Shown here piece after piece: positions 1 to 7,658 of a DNA stretch of 13,189 nucleotides. Under the pieces are notes generated by a model. That model was given only the letters and a program-made list of their open reading frames with translations, searched no databases and was not told the origin of the DNA. Positions within the stretch are counted from its first letter, which is position 1. Every line of letters starts with the position of its first letter. Made by a program: the position numbers and the translations under genes. The stretch comes from Candidatus Anoxychlamydiales bacterium. Lineage in GTDB: Bacteria; Chlamydiota; Chlamydiia; Chlamydiales; SM23-39. The stretch is from the NCBI GenBank assembly GCA_011064905.1, contig JAAKFW010000019.1:1-13189 (forward strand). Reading direction: 5' to 3'.

Positions 1-120
1 AAGAGTTGTCCAAAAAATGATTTATATCATTTTCAAATTGTCTATAGTAATAAACAGGGTTTGATATCATGTTATATTGTTTCTTTATTCGGCGATATTA
101 TTTATATTAATTTAATATAA
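1..120 (+). CDS. possible 3' end of an unrecognised gene (partial)
   Basis: A reading frame is open from the first base to a TAA at 118-120 (39 codons), so it could be the C-terminus of a gene that begins outside the window. The residues are mixed and not low-complexity, with stretches such as CPKNDLYHFQIVYSNKQG and ISCYIVSLFGD. At this base composition a 39-codon open run arises by chance fairly often (roughly one in ten over three frames), and I recognise no family. A second frame is also open to about 62. Treat it as tentative. Confidence 0.28.
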   Translation, partial: KSCPKNDLYHFQIVYSNKQGLISCYIVSLFGDIIYINLI

Positions 121-201
121 AGCAACATTAAAATAATTAATTTGTAATGAAATAAAGAGTTTGTTTGCGGTTTCGCAACTATTCCGAAACTATTAAATAT
201 T

Positions 202-230
202 TTGACACAAAAGTTTTTAAAAAATATAAT
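202..230 (+). promoter_or_regulatory. consensus sigma70-type promoter of ric
   Basis: The -35 box TTGACA is at 202-207 and the -10 box TATAAT at 225-230, with a spacer of exactly 17 bp. Both hexamers match the housekeeping consensus perfectly (chlamydial sigma66 recognises the same consensus). Transcription should start near 237, giving a leader of about 20 nt before the ATG at 257. A promoter this strong for a stress-repair gene suggests it is normally held down by a repressor. Confidence 0.8.
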
Positions 231-242
231 GTAACCATTATA
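225..242. promoter_or_regulatory. operator-like inverted repeat over the ric -10 box and start site
   Basis: TATAATG (225-231), spacer TAAC, CATTATA (236-242) is a perfect 7-bp inverted repeat. It covers the -10 box and the predicted start site, the classic position for a repressor site. The dyad is AT-rich, so chance is possible. It does not resemble the NsrR consensus that I recall for NO-responsive ytfE genes. Confidence 0.4.
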
Positions 243-256
243 ACAAAGGTATTTAT

Positions 257-988
257 ATGGAAAATTTAAATAAAGATATGACTTTAAAAAATATTGTAAC
301 TGCAAATCCAGCAAGTTATAAAATTTTAGAAAAATATAAACTAGATTATTGCTGCGGAGGCAATAAAACTCTAAAAGATGCATGTTATGAAAAATCATTA
401 GACATGGAGAAAATAATTTTAGAGATTAATGATTTAGAAAAAGATGAAGTTATTGTCGATGTAGATAATCTAACACTTTCAAAGCTAGTAGACCATATAG
501 AATCTACTCACCATGTTTTTATGAAAAAAGAGATTCCAGATATTTTGGCTCTTTTAGACAAAGCCGTTAATAGACATAATACAGAGGATTTAAAAAATCT
601 AAATGAGATTTTCAAAACGTTAGTAGAAGATATTACAGCTCACTTGGAAAAAGAAGAACAAATACTATTTCCAGCTGTAAGAGAATTAGAAGAGTTTGGT
701 GAGATAAAAAGTATTGCTTGCTTTGATAAATCTACAAATCCATTAGCTAGCATTGCTAATCCTATAAATCAAATGGAAATGGAGCACGAAGCTGTTGGTA
801 ATCTATTAAAAAAGATCAATCAAATCATTGATAAAGATGATTTCAAGCAGTGTATGACACTAGAGCTTTTATATACTAAATTAAAAGGTTTAGAAGAAGA
901 TTTACATAGACACATTCATAAAGAAAACTATATTTTATTTCCGAAGGCTATTGAAAAAGAGGGTTGTCCTGACTGCTCTTGTAAATAA
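257..988 (+). CDS. ric: iron-sulfur cluster repair di-iron protein (RIC/YtfE/ScdA family)
   Basis: This 243-residue protein matches the RIC family (YtfE, ScdA), cytosolic di-iron proteins that restore Fe-S clusters damaged by nitric oxide or oxidants. The N-terminal ScdA/DUF542 domain (about 1-65) carries the hallmark DYCCGGNKTL, with C32-C33. The hemerythrin-like bundle follows, with candidate iron ligands H85 or H86, H129 and E133 (AHLEKEEQILFP), H177 (MEMEHEAV) and H219 with E223 (HIHKENYILFP). The H-x3-E spacings fit known YtfE ligands. The length is slightly above the usual 220-225 because of a Cys-rich tail, GCPDCSCK. The ATG is supported by AAAGG at 245-249 and the promoter at 202-230. 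The gene is monocistronic and converges on lptG. The identification is firm; the stress response is known of the family, not shown here. Confidence 0.93.
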   Translation: MENLNKDMTLKNIVTANPASYKILEKYKLDYCCGGNKTLKDACYEKSLDMEKIILEINDLEKDEVIVDVDNLTLSKLVDHIESTHHVFMKKEIPDILALLDKAVNRHNTEDLKNLNEIFKTLVEDITAHLEKEEQILFPAVRELEEFGEIKSIACFDKSTNPLASIANPINQMEMEHEAVGNLLKKINQIIDKDDFKQCMTLELLYTKLKGLEEDLHRHIHKENYILFPKAIEKEGCPDCSCK

Positions 989-1019
989 TCTTGATCGTAT
1001 AGAGTAATTTTCAATTTAA

Positions 1020-1051
1020 AAAGAAGCCTTGGTTTAAGCCGAGGTTTCTTT
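1020..1051. terminator. bidirectional terminator between ric and lptG
   Basis: The arms at 1020-1032 and 1039-1051 form a 13-bp stem (two G-U pairs) around the 6-nt loop TTTAAG. The GC-rich part of the stem is CCTTGG/CCGAGG. Read on the minus strand the stem runs into TTCTTTTTAAA, a good intrinsic terminator for lptF-lptG. Read on the plus strand the 3' arm ends in TTTCTTTAT, a weaker one for ric. It sits between convergent stop codons. Confidence 0.8.
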
Positions 1052-1061
1052 ATCAAGAGAT

Positions 1062-2126
1062 CTAAATTTTTTGAAACCTTCTTCCAAAAATAAATGAAAT
1101 TAAAATAATTGGAAGCCAAAGTATTATGTATGGGGATTTTGCGGTGTTTTCTGCTAAAATTAAGGCTGAATCCATAATAGTGTGAAAGATAATAAACCCA
1201 AATAATGCGAAGGTAGAGATAAAAAATATTGATATGTTTTTTGAAAAGATAATGAGAGGAGGAAAGATAGCTAAAACAATTATCAAAGAAACAAATGGCA
1301 TTGCAAGCTTATAATTTAGATAAGATAAGATTTCATTTTTCTCTTTTTGACAGATATTTTTAGAAGAGTTTAGCTTGAATAGATTAGTAATTGATCTATT
1401 CTCAAAGGGATCGAACATATTGGTGTTTTCATCTAGCGTAATGTCTTTAAATGTGTAGCTTTGATAAGATTCTATTTTTTCAAAGTTTTTATCTTTTCTA
1501 GTTAAGTGATCTACGTATTTACCAATAACTTCATTTGCATTAAAAGATAGATATTTTGCATGCCAAATATCTGATGAATTTTTTATAAAATAAGCATCGA
1601 AGAGTTTATTTTGAAGTTGATCATATTTTTGATAGACAAGCTTTGCGCCATCTTCTAAATAAATAACATTTGGTTGCATTTTTTTTGTATATTGGGTTTT
1701 TTTTAAATACTTCTCTTTAAAAGTATCTTTAAAGCTAAGTGATTTTGGGTAGAAATATTGAAAGTTTACAAATGAGATAATGGATATAAAAAGTGCTATG
1801 ATAAAAAATGGACGTGATATTTTTTTTGCAGAAATCGCTGCCATTCTTAGAGCAGTGAGCTCATGATGGATATTCATATCAGATAAAACTTTTATAATAG
1901 CTAAAAGAAAGGTTAGAGCTAAAAATAAATTTAGCTGAATAAAAAAAAGATTGAAATAGTATTGTAGGATCAACGAAATAGAAGTTTTAGGGTGAGCAAA
2001 TATTTTAGCGCCATGAACAGAAAAATCAATAACTATTACAATCAAAAAGATAGCAAAAAGAAAAAACAAGATTAATTTAAAGGTATTTAAAAAGATTTTT
2101 CTCTCCCAAATCTTAGATAGTATCAT
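1062..2126 (-). CDS. lptG: LPS export permease, LptG/LptF (YjgP/YjgQ) family, second of the pair
   Basis: This 354-residue integral membrane protein belongs to the YjgP/YjgQ family. In E. coli, LptF and LptG pair with the ATPase LptB in the inner membrane and extract LPS toward the Lpt bridge. Three N-terminal hydrophobic segments (about 12-38, 50-80 and 100-125) and three C-terminal ones (about 275-295, 298-325 and 330-350) flank a hydrophilic periplasmic region, the usual 3+3 layout. The family motif after TM2 reads HELTALRMAAIS. The start is well fixed: AAGGAG lies 4 nt upstream, and the ATG overlaps the TGA of the preceding permease gene in an ATGA, implying translational coupling. Naming it LptG rather than LptF rests on its downstream position. 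The periplasmic region contains SYTFKDITLDENTNMFDPF. Confidence 0.85.
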   Translation of the reverse strand: MILSKIWERKIFLNTFKLILFFLFAIFLIVIVIDFSVHGAKIFAHPKTSISLILQYYFNLFFIQLNLFLALTFLLAIIKVLSDMNIHHELTALRMAAISAKKISRPFFIIALFISIISFVNFQYFYPKSLSFKDTFKEKYLKKTQYTKKMQPNVIYLEDGAKLVYQKYDQLQNKLFDAYFIKNSSDIWHAKYLSFNANEVIGKYVDHLTRKDKNFEKIESYQSYTFKDITLDENTNMFDPFENRSITNLFKLNSSKNICQKEKNEILSYLNYKLAMPFVSLIIVLAIFPPLIIFSKNISIFFISTFALFGFIIFHTIMDSALILAENTAKSPYIILWLPIILISFIFGRRFQKI

Positions 2127-3217
2127 TGAGCTCCTTGCGATATTTTTCTAAGCTTAAGACTAGTTAAAATAACTACAATCACTTGGGGTAGGATATATAC
2201 TAAGATGGAGAAGATAGGGTAGTGCTTCAGAGCTTTACCAAGGGTAAAGCTAAATAAAACTATAAGGGTTAAAATAGATGCCAAAATAATATTTTTTCTA
2301 GAAGAGACTCTTGTTATTGAGATAGCAAAGCTAGCTCCAATAAAAGTGAAACTAAAAGAAGAGAGAGCAAAGCAGCATCTTCTAGCTATTTCAATATATG
2401 CTCTTTCTTTTTTTTGTATATCATTTTTTTGTTTTGATTGAACGAGTAGCATTTTTATCGGCATGGAAGAGATATTCATATCCCACTGTTTTGCTTTTAT
2501 AAATTGTGTTAAAACATCTGCTTTTGTTACCATGGTTTCTTGGTTTTCTATAATCAAGTTATCGTAGTTCATTTCTTTGTTTGAGTTGATATAAGAGATT
2601 AATGAAACGTTTTTCCCGATTAAATTATCTTTTTCAAGCTCTAGATTTTTTGCGCTCATCATGCAGAGTCTTTCATTTGATTTATTAGGTGATATTACTA
2701 AAAGATCTTGAGCTTGAAGATCGTTGTTTTTAGATGTGATTTCAACATATGAATCCTTAATATTAGACATTTTTTGTCTTCTTTGTAGTAGAACAATAGG
2801 ATTTACAGAGGTGTTTTTATAAAAAAGCTCTTTGGATTTATATCTACATATTGGGGTAAGCTCAGAGGCTATATAAAAATTAAATAATGATAAAACTATT
2901 GCAAGGAGTAATAGGGGAGCTAATAACTCCTTTAAAGATATTCCAGCTGCTCTAAATGCTGTTATTTCATGCATGGTAGACATTTTTTGAAATAGTATAA
3001 TCGATGATATCAAGCAAGAGATGGAAATAGCGATAGGTAGGATATGGGGTATTTGATATAAAACGAATAAGATCAAAGATGAAAAATCACTAGCGAGTGT
3101 TGCAAAGGTAGCGATCTGTTTTAGTCGTGTAATTAAAAGAATAGATATAAAAGATAAAATACATAAAAAAAACACTTTCAAATACTCTTTACAAAGGTAT
3201 CTCCATAAAATAGGCAT
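2123..3217 (-). CDS. lptF: LPS export permease, LptF/LptG (YjgP/YjgQ) family, first of the pair
   Basis: This 364-residue YjgP/YjgQ permease is partner to the downstream lptG-like gene. It starts MPILWRYLCKEYLKVF, typical of the family. TM segments lie near 10-30, 47-72 and 97-118, a periplasmic domain spans about 120-270, and three more TM segments lie near 277-300, 308-328 and 333-357. The diagnostic motif after TM2 is EITAFRAAGISLKELLAP, followed by SELTPICRYKSKELFY. The predicted job is the inner-membrane half of LPS extraction with LptB, which is not in this window. The nearest SD-like sequence (AGGA, 12 nt upstream) is weak, so the start rests on the conserved N-terminus. The gene diverges from tilS across a 72-bp gap. 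The family is certain; LptF versus LptG is by order only. Confidence 0.86.
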   Translation of the reverse strand: MPILWRYLCKEYLKVFFLCILSFISILLITRLKQIATFATLASDFSSLILFVLYQIPHILPIAISISCLISSIILFQKMSTMHEITAFRAAGISLKELLAPLLLLAIVLSLFNFYIASELTPICRYKSKELFYKNTSVNPIVLLQRRQKMSNIKDSYVEITSKNNDLQAQDLLVISPNKSNERLCMMSAKNLELEKDNLIGKNVSLISYINSNKEMNYDNLIIENQETMVTKADVLTQFIKAKQWDMNISSMPIKMLLVQSKQKNDIQKKERAYIEIARRCCFALSSFSFTFIGASFAISITRVSSRKNIILASILTLIVLFSFTLGKALKHYPIFSILVYILPQVIVVILTSLKLRKISQGAQ

Positions 3218-3241
3218 CTAGTCTTTTTTTCCTGTTTTCTT

Positions 3242-3247
3242 TATAAT
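3242..3247 (+). promoter_or_regulatory. possible -10 element for tilS
   Basis: TATAAT lies 43 bp before the tilS start in the 72-bp lptF-tilS gap. No recognisable -35 box stands 16-18 bp upstream, so this is only a -10-like match in AT-rich DNA. No convincing promoter for lptF was found on the other strand. Confidence 0.25.
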
Positions 3248-3289
3248 AATTCTCAAGTTTATAAGATTTTAATTTTAATTAGTATATCT

Positions 3290-4600
3290 ATGGATCTTTT
3301 AAAAAATTTTAAAAAATTTTTAAGTGATAATTCAGATTTTAAAAAGCCAATTCTACTCGCTTACTCGGGGGGAGTGGATTCAACGTGTCTTTTGGATCTT
3401 TTATTGAAATGTAGAGATGAATACAAGATCGATCTACATGTAGCTCATGTAGATCATGGATGGAGAGAGGAGAGTTCTTCTCAAGCTTTAGAGATTGAAA
3501 AGAAGATGAAAGAGTTAAAGATTACTTTTCATCTAAAAAAGCTTAAATTAGATTCAAATAAAAATTTAGAAAATGAAAGTAGGAATCAAAGGCTTTTATT
3601 TTTTAAAACTCTTTTTAAAGAATATGAATATCAAGCTCTGATTACAGCGCATCAAAAAGATGATTTAGCTGAAACTGTTTTAAAAAGGTTTTTAGAGGGC
3701 GCTAACATCTTTTCTTTAACATCTATGCAAAAAGTATCCAAATTTGATGGTTTTACAATTTTCAGGCCTCTTTTAGATGAAACGAAAAAAGATATTGTAG
3801 CCTATCTAAATCGAAATGAAATTAAGTACTATATAGATAGTACAAATGAAAATACTAAGTTTTTAAGAGCTAAAATGAGAGTAGATATCTTTCCTTTTTT
3901 ACAAAAACACTTTAACAAACAAATTTTAGATAATTTAGCTCAAATCTCTAGTTATAGTTCAGAGCTGAATAGTTACTTAGAATTAAAGATATCAAAAGTT
4001 TTTGAAAAAATGAAAATTAGCCCATTTGGACTATATATAGATTTAAATGGAATGGATCAAAGTTTGGAACTTAAATTTATTCTAAAAAAAATAGCAAGGC
4101 TAAAAGATCTAGATCTTTCTAGAGGCATTTTAGAGAAACTAGTTTTATGGCTTTTAGAAAAAAAACCAAATCTAAAATTAAATCTAAAAAATGGAAATAT
4201 CTGTGTAGATCGAGGTTATTTATTTATTTTAAAAAATGATTATAAAACCTTGAATGGAAAGATTTTAGTTAAGGAAGGGAGCTTTGATTTTGGTAGTTGG
4301 CGTGTCAATGTCTCAAAAATCAATAATGATGGAAACAAAAATTATTTATCATCCAACTGGCAAAATCTTTTCTCAAACAATTTAACCATTCATCTTCCTG
4401 AAAACAAGTATTATATGAGCTATCCAGAAACTAACAAATATCTTAAAAAATTATGGGAAAATAATAAAGTAGCAGCATTTTTAAGAAGAGAGGTTCCGAT
4501 TGTATGTAGTGAAAATAAAACAACTTATGATTTTTTATCAGGCAGAAAATTTAAATTAAAAGATAAAGAAATTCTTAAAATTGCAATTAAATTGAAATAA
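3290..4600 (+). CDS. tilS: tRNA(Ile)-lysidine synthase TilS
   Basis: TilS uses ATP and lysine to convert the wobble cytidine (C34) of tRNA-Ile(CAU) to lysidine, so the tRNA reads AUA and is charged with isoleucine. The N-terminal PP-loop domain shows LLAYSGGVDSTCLL (SGGVDS at residues 26-31), then HVDHGWREESS and TAHQKDDLAETVLKRFLEGA, the family's metal and adenylation region. It is 436 residues long, about the size of E. coli TilS. The C-terminal part (about 330-436) with FLRREVPIV and KFKLKDKE resembles the TilS substrate-binding domain. As I recall, C. trachomatis TilS is much shorter, so this is the full-domain form. There is no clear Shine-Dalgarno. The gene diverges from lptF and precedes ftsH on the same strand. 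AUA codons are used in these genes, so the enzyme should be essential. Confidence 0.93.
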   Translation: MDLLKNFKKFLSDNSDFKKPILLAYSGGVDSTCLLDLLLKCRDEYKIDLHVAHVDHGWREESSSQALEIEKKMKELKITFHLKKLKLDSNKNLENESRNQRLLFFKTLFKEYEYQALITAHQKDDLAETVLKRFLEGANIFSLTSMQKVSKFDGFTIFRPLLDETKKDIVAYLNRNEIKYYIDSTNENTKFLRAKMRVDIFPFLQKHFNKQILDNLAQISSYSSELNSYLELKISKVFEKMKISPFGLYIDLNGMDQSLELKFILKKIARLKDLDLSRGILEKLVLWLLEKKPNLKLNLKNGNICVDRGYLFILKNDYKTLNGKILVKEGSFDFGSWRVNVSKINNDGNKNYLSSNWQNLFSNNLTIHLPENKYYMSYPETNKYLKKLWENNKVAAFLRREVPIVCSENKTTYDFLSGRKFKLKDKEILKIAIKLK

Positions 4601-4651
4601 ACTTTCAAAAATATAATAAGTTTGTTATATAAATGAAATTAGAGAAAGAGT

Positions 4652-4698
4652 TAGTGTTGTGCTAGTGTTGGGCTATAGATCTTTACAAAATAGCCTAA
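4652..4698. promoter_or_regulatory. tandem 11-bp repeats and inverted repeat upstream of ftsH
   Basis: Two adjacent near-identical 11-mers, TAGTGTTGTGC and TAGTGTTGGGC, occupy 4652-4673. They overlap an inverted repeat whose arms TTGGGCTAT (4668-4676) and ATAGCCTAA (4690-4698; one G-U if RNA) surround a 13-nt centre. The candidate ftsH -35 box (4682-4687) lies in that centre. Repeats spaced one helical turn apart next to a promoter suggest a regulator site. There is no T-run after the dyad, so it is not an ordinary tilS terminator. Confidence 0.35.
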
Positions 4699-4710
4699 AA
4701 ATGGTTTAAT
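4682..4710 (+). promoter_or_regulatory. candidate ftsH promoter
   Basis: TTTACA (4682-4687) and TTTAAT (4705-4710) are separated by 17 bp. Each hexamer has one mismatch to the consensus. The predicted start near 4717 gives a leader of about 40 nt. The SD before the ATG at 4759 is weak (AAGAG at 4748-4752). Confidence 0.5.
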
Positions 4711-4758
4711 TTTAACTCTAAGGCATTAAAATTTAAGATAAAATTATAAGAGTTAATT

Positions 4759-7488
4759 ATGAATGATAATAAAAATCAAAAAGAGCCAAAAAAAGGATTT
4801 CCTGGAGGCTTTTTACTATTTGTTGTAGCAGTAATATTAATAATTTTGAGTGTGCAAACCTTAACAAGCGACAAACTGGGTAAGGTATCTTTTTCACATC
4901 AACTAGAGCATTTAGTGAATCTAGATCTAATAAAGCCAGATAGTAGTAAAAAGATTGCTCAAAATGATAATCTTGTAACTTTTTCATCTAAATTTAGAGA
5001 AGCGACAACTAAAGATGGTGAAAATAGATTTAATTATTTAACTCTTTTAAATCAAAAACATGAATTCACCACTCAAGAAGATGAGATGACAGATGAGCTA
5101 AAAACTCAAAAGAAAAATGTTATAAAAGCAGCTGAAGTTTTTTTGTCTACCGCTGGAATCGATTTGTCTGAAGCAAGTTTTAATGTGATTAGCTCAGCTT
5201 ATGATACTGAAAATCAACAAAACTCTATTATTATAAATAGCCTATCTCGAAAAAATACACCTAATTTAGCTGCTCTGAAAGAGCAATTTGTTTGGGTTAA
5301 ACACAACCCTTCTATAGAAAATACATCTCAAATGCAAAAAGATTTTATAACTATCACAGATATATTTAGATCTCCGGTAGTTGGCATAGGATCAGAATCG
5401 ATTAAACAAAGCTTAAAAAAAGTAGCTTCGAGTTTAGCTGCTATAGACTCAAAAACGCCGCTTAATCAAAGAATCTCTATTTTCAATACTACTTTAACAG
5501 AGTTAGGTGGGGTGGTTTCTCAAATTGCAATAAATCAAGATGGAACAAGACTTTTACAGTTAAGATCTGTTAGAGCATATTTAGAGACCCTTCAAAGATA
5601 TGATACCCTTCAAAACCATGTTGAGAAAAACTCTGCGATGCTTACAAATGCAAGAGAAAAAGTAGCTGCAGATTTTTGGTTTTTCAATAATAAAGAGATC
5701 TCAACAAAAGCTTTAGAAAAACAAGATTCAGATACGTTTTCTCATTGGTACCAGGGCTCTAAAAAAGAGTGGGAAGGATTCGCTGCAAATCAAGGGCTTG
5801 CAATAAAAGCTGCTGAACAACCAAGAAATTTGGTATTAGAAAAACAATTCACATCTCAAGAACCGACTCCTAACTATTTCAATTACATCTTTACTTTTTT
5901 ACCTATAATTATTGTCGTTCTGCTTTTATATTATCTATTCTCTCGTCAGATGAAAGGAGGGGGCTCTTCTGCTATGAATTTTGGAAAGTCTCCAGCTAGA
6001 CTTTTAACTAAAGAAACAAATAAAGTAACTTTTAAAGATGTAGCAGGAGCTGAAGAAGCTAAAGAAGAGCTAGAAGAGATAGTGGACTTTTTAAGAGACC
6101 CTCAAAAATATACAACACTAGGCGCTAGAATTCCAAAAGGAGTTTTATTAGTAGGGCCTCCGGGAACTGGAAAAACTTTAGTTGCTAAAGCGGTTGCTGG
6201 TGAAGCTGACCGTCCCTTCTTCTCAATCTCAGGTTCTGATTTTGTGGAAATGTTCGTAGGGGTTGGCGCCTCAAGGGTCAGAGACCTCTTCGCTCAAGCT
6301 AAACAAAATTCGCCATGTATTATATTTATGGATGAGATCGATGCTGTTGGAAGACATAGAGGTTCAGGTATCGGTGGAGGACATGATGAAAGAGAACAAA
6401 CTTTGAACCAACTACTAGTCGAAATGGATGGTTTTGATACTAAAGAGGGTGTTATTTTAATGGCAGCTACAAATAGACCGGACATTTTAGATAAAGCCCT
6501 ACTTAGACCAGGTAGATTTGATAGAAGAGTTATGTTAGATCTTCCGGATGTTAAAGGAAGATATGAAATCTTGAAAGTTCATGCTAGAAAAATAAAAATT
6601 GACCCATCAGTTAATCTTATGAATATTGCTAAATCAACACCAGGATCTTCCGGCGCTGATTTAGAAAACATTTTAAATGAAGCAGCTCTATTAGCTGCTA
6701 GAAAAGCTAGAAAAGCTGTAACTTCTCAAGAAGCTATGGAAGCTTGTGATAAGGTGCGATTTGGAAAAGAAAGAAGAAGCTTAGAGATGGATGAAAAAGA
6801 GAAAAAAACAACAGCTTATCACGAATCAGGACATGCTGTAGTAGGCCTCGTTGTTAAACATTCAGATCCCGTTGAGAAAGTAACGATTATTCCAAGAGGG
6901 TTTTCTCTAGGAGCAACTCATTTCATGCCACAAAAAAATAGATTAAACTACTGGAAAAAAGAGGTAATAGATCAGTTAGCAATATGTATGGGAGGTAGAG
7001 TTTCAGAAGAGCTATTTTTGGGCGATATGACATCTGGCGCTCAACAAGATATATCTCAAGCTACAAAACTAGCTCGCGCTATGGTTTGTGAGTGGGGGAT
7101 GAGTGATCTTGGTGTTGTAGCTTATGATGAGGGTAGTGGCAACAAATATTTAGCGTATCAACCCACCCAAGAAAGATCATATTCAGATGAGACAGCAAAA
7201 CTCATTGATAAAGAGGTGAAAAATCTACTAGATGTAGCATATAAATCAGCTTATAAAATTGTAGAAGACAATAAAGATAAAGTTGAGCTTATGGCTAAAT
7301 CCTTAATTAAGTTTGAAACACTCTATTCTGATGATGTTAAAGCTGTTATGGATGGTTCTTTTGATGAAGAGAAGAAAAGTGAAAAATTAAAAATTGCAGA
7401 TGAACTACAAAAGAAAGCTCCACCTCCGCCTCCAATGGAAGATAAGCCAACGCCGAAAAATAATGGTCCGCGGCCACAGGAAGCTTAA
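4759..7488 (+). CDS. ftsH: ATP-dependent zinc metalloprotease FtsH
   Basis: FtsH is a hexameric inner-membrane AAA+ protease that degrades unassembled membrane proteins and short-lived regulators. TM1 is near residues 14-35 and TM2 near 376-394. The AAA domain starts near 424 with VTFKDVAGAEEAKEEL. Walker A is GPPGTGKT (466-473) and Walker B IIFMDEIDA (D525-E526). The second region of homology has NRP (572-574) and Arg fingers in RPGRFDR (583-589). Zinc ligands are H688 and H692 of HESGH, with D764 in SGAQQDIS. At 909 residues it far exceeds the roughly 640 of E. coli. The excess lies in a periplasmic segment of about 340 residues between the TM helices, as in chlamydial FtsH (about 913 residues). 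The C-terminus is proline-rich (APPPPPMEDKPTPKN). It follows tilS after a 158-bp gap, and no good terminator was found behind it. Confidence 0.97.
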   Translation: MNDNKNQKEPKKGFPGGFLLFVVAVILIILSVQTLTSDKLGKVSFSHQLEHLVNLDLIKPDSSKKIAQNDNLVTFSSKFREATTKDGENRFNYLTLLNQKHEFTTQEDEMTDELKTQKKNVIKAAEVFLSTAGIDLSEASFNVISSAYDTENQQNSIIINSLSRKNTPNLAALKEQFVWVKHNPSIENTSQMQKDFITITDIFRSPVVGIGSESIKQSLKKVASSLAAIDSKTPLNQRISIFNTTLTELGGVVSQIAINQDGTRLLQLRSVRAYLETLQRYDTLQNHVEKNSAMLTNAREKVAADFWFFNNKEISTKALEKQDSDTFSHWYQGSKKEWEGFAANQGLAIKAAEQPRNLVLEKQFTSQEPTPNYFNYIFTFLPIIIVVLLLYYLFSRQMKGGGSSAMNFGKSPARLLTKETNKVTFKDVAGAEEAKEELEEIVDFLRDPQKYTTLGARIPKGVLLVGPPGTGKTLVAKAVAGEADRPFFSISGSDFVEMFVGVGASRVRDLFAQAKQNSPCIIFMDEIDAVGRHRGSGIGGGHDEREQTLNQLLVEMDGFDTKEGVILMAATNRPDILDKALLRPGRFDRRVMLDLPDVKGRYEILKVHARKIKIDPSVNLMNIAKSTPGSSGADLENILNEAALLAARKARKAVTSQEAMEACDKVRFGKERRSLEMDEKEKKTTAYHESGHAVVGLVVKHSDPVEKVTIIPRGFSLGATHFMPQKNRLNYWKKEVIDQLAICMGGRVSEELFLGDMTSGAQQDISQATKLARAMVCEWGMSDLGVVAYDEGSGNKYLAYQPTQERSYSDETAKLIDKEVKNLLDVAYKSAYKIVEDNKDKVELMAKSLIKFETLYSDDVKAVMDGSFDEEKKSEKLKIADELQKKAPPPPPMEDKPTPKNNGPRPQEA

Positions 7489-7658
7489 TTTTAAACGAAA
7501 TGAGGCCGTCTAGATTGGGGATGATAGTAAGTGACATTAGCTTAACCTGTTTTTTTATTATTAATAAAATTATCTAATAATAACATTGTTTTTTTTATTT
7601 TATTTTAAAGTTTTTTTGGAAATATGTAAAATTACATATAGATTTGCAAGTTAAGTTC

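Noticed and set aside
14..33. AAAATGAT/ATCATTTT hairpin at the left edge as a terminator
   Set aside because: AT-only apart from one pair, with no T-run after it, and it lies inside the possible open frame 1-120.
102..398. 98-codon minus-strand ORF across the ric promoter and N-terminus
   Set aside because: It is Phe/Tyr/Leu-rich low-complexity translation antisense to ric and its AT-rich leader, with no family resemblance.
4650..4680. CIRCE-like (HrcA) element before ftsH
   Set aside because: Only a partial half-site resemblance (TTAGTGTTG); the TTAGCACTC-N9-GAGTGCTAA pattern is absent.
7346..7537. 63-codon minus-strand ORF starting MSLTIIPNLDG
   Set aside because: Most of it is antisense to the proline-rich end of ftsH. 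Only the first residues lie outside, and the SD is poor.
7555..7583. TTATTATTA/TAATAATAA inverted repeat as the ftsH terminator
   Set aside because: It has no G or C in the stem, so the hairpin would be weak despite nearby T-runs; chance is likely in such AT-rich DNA.
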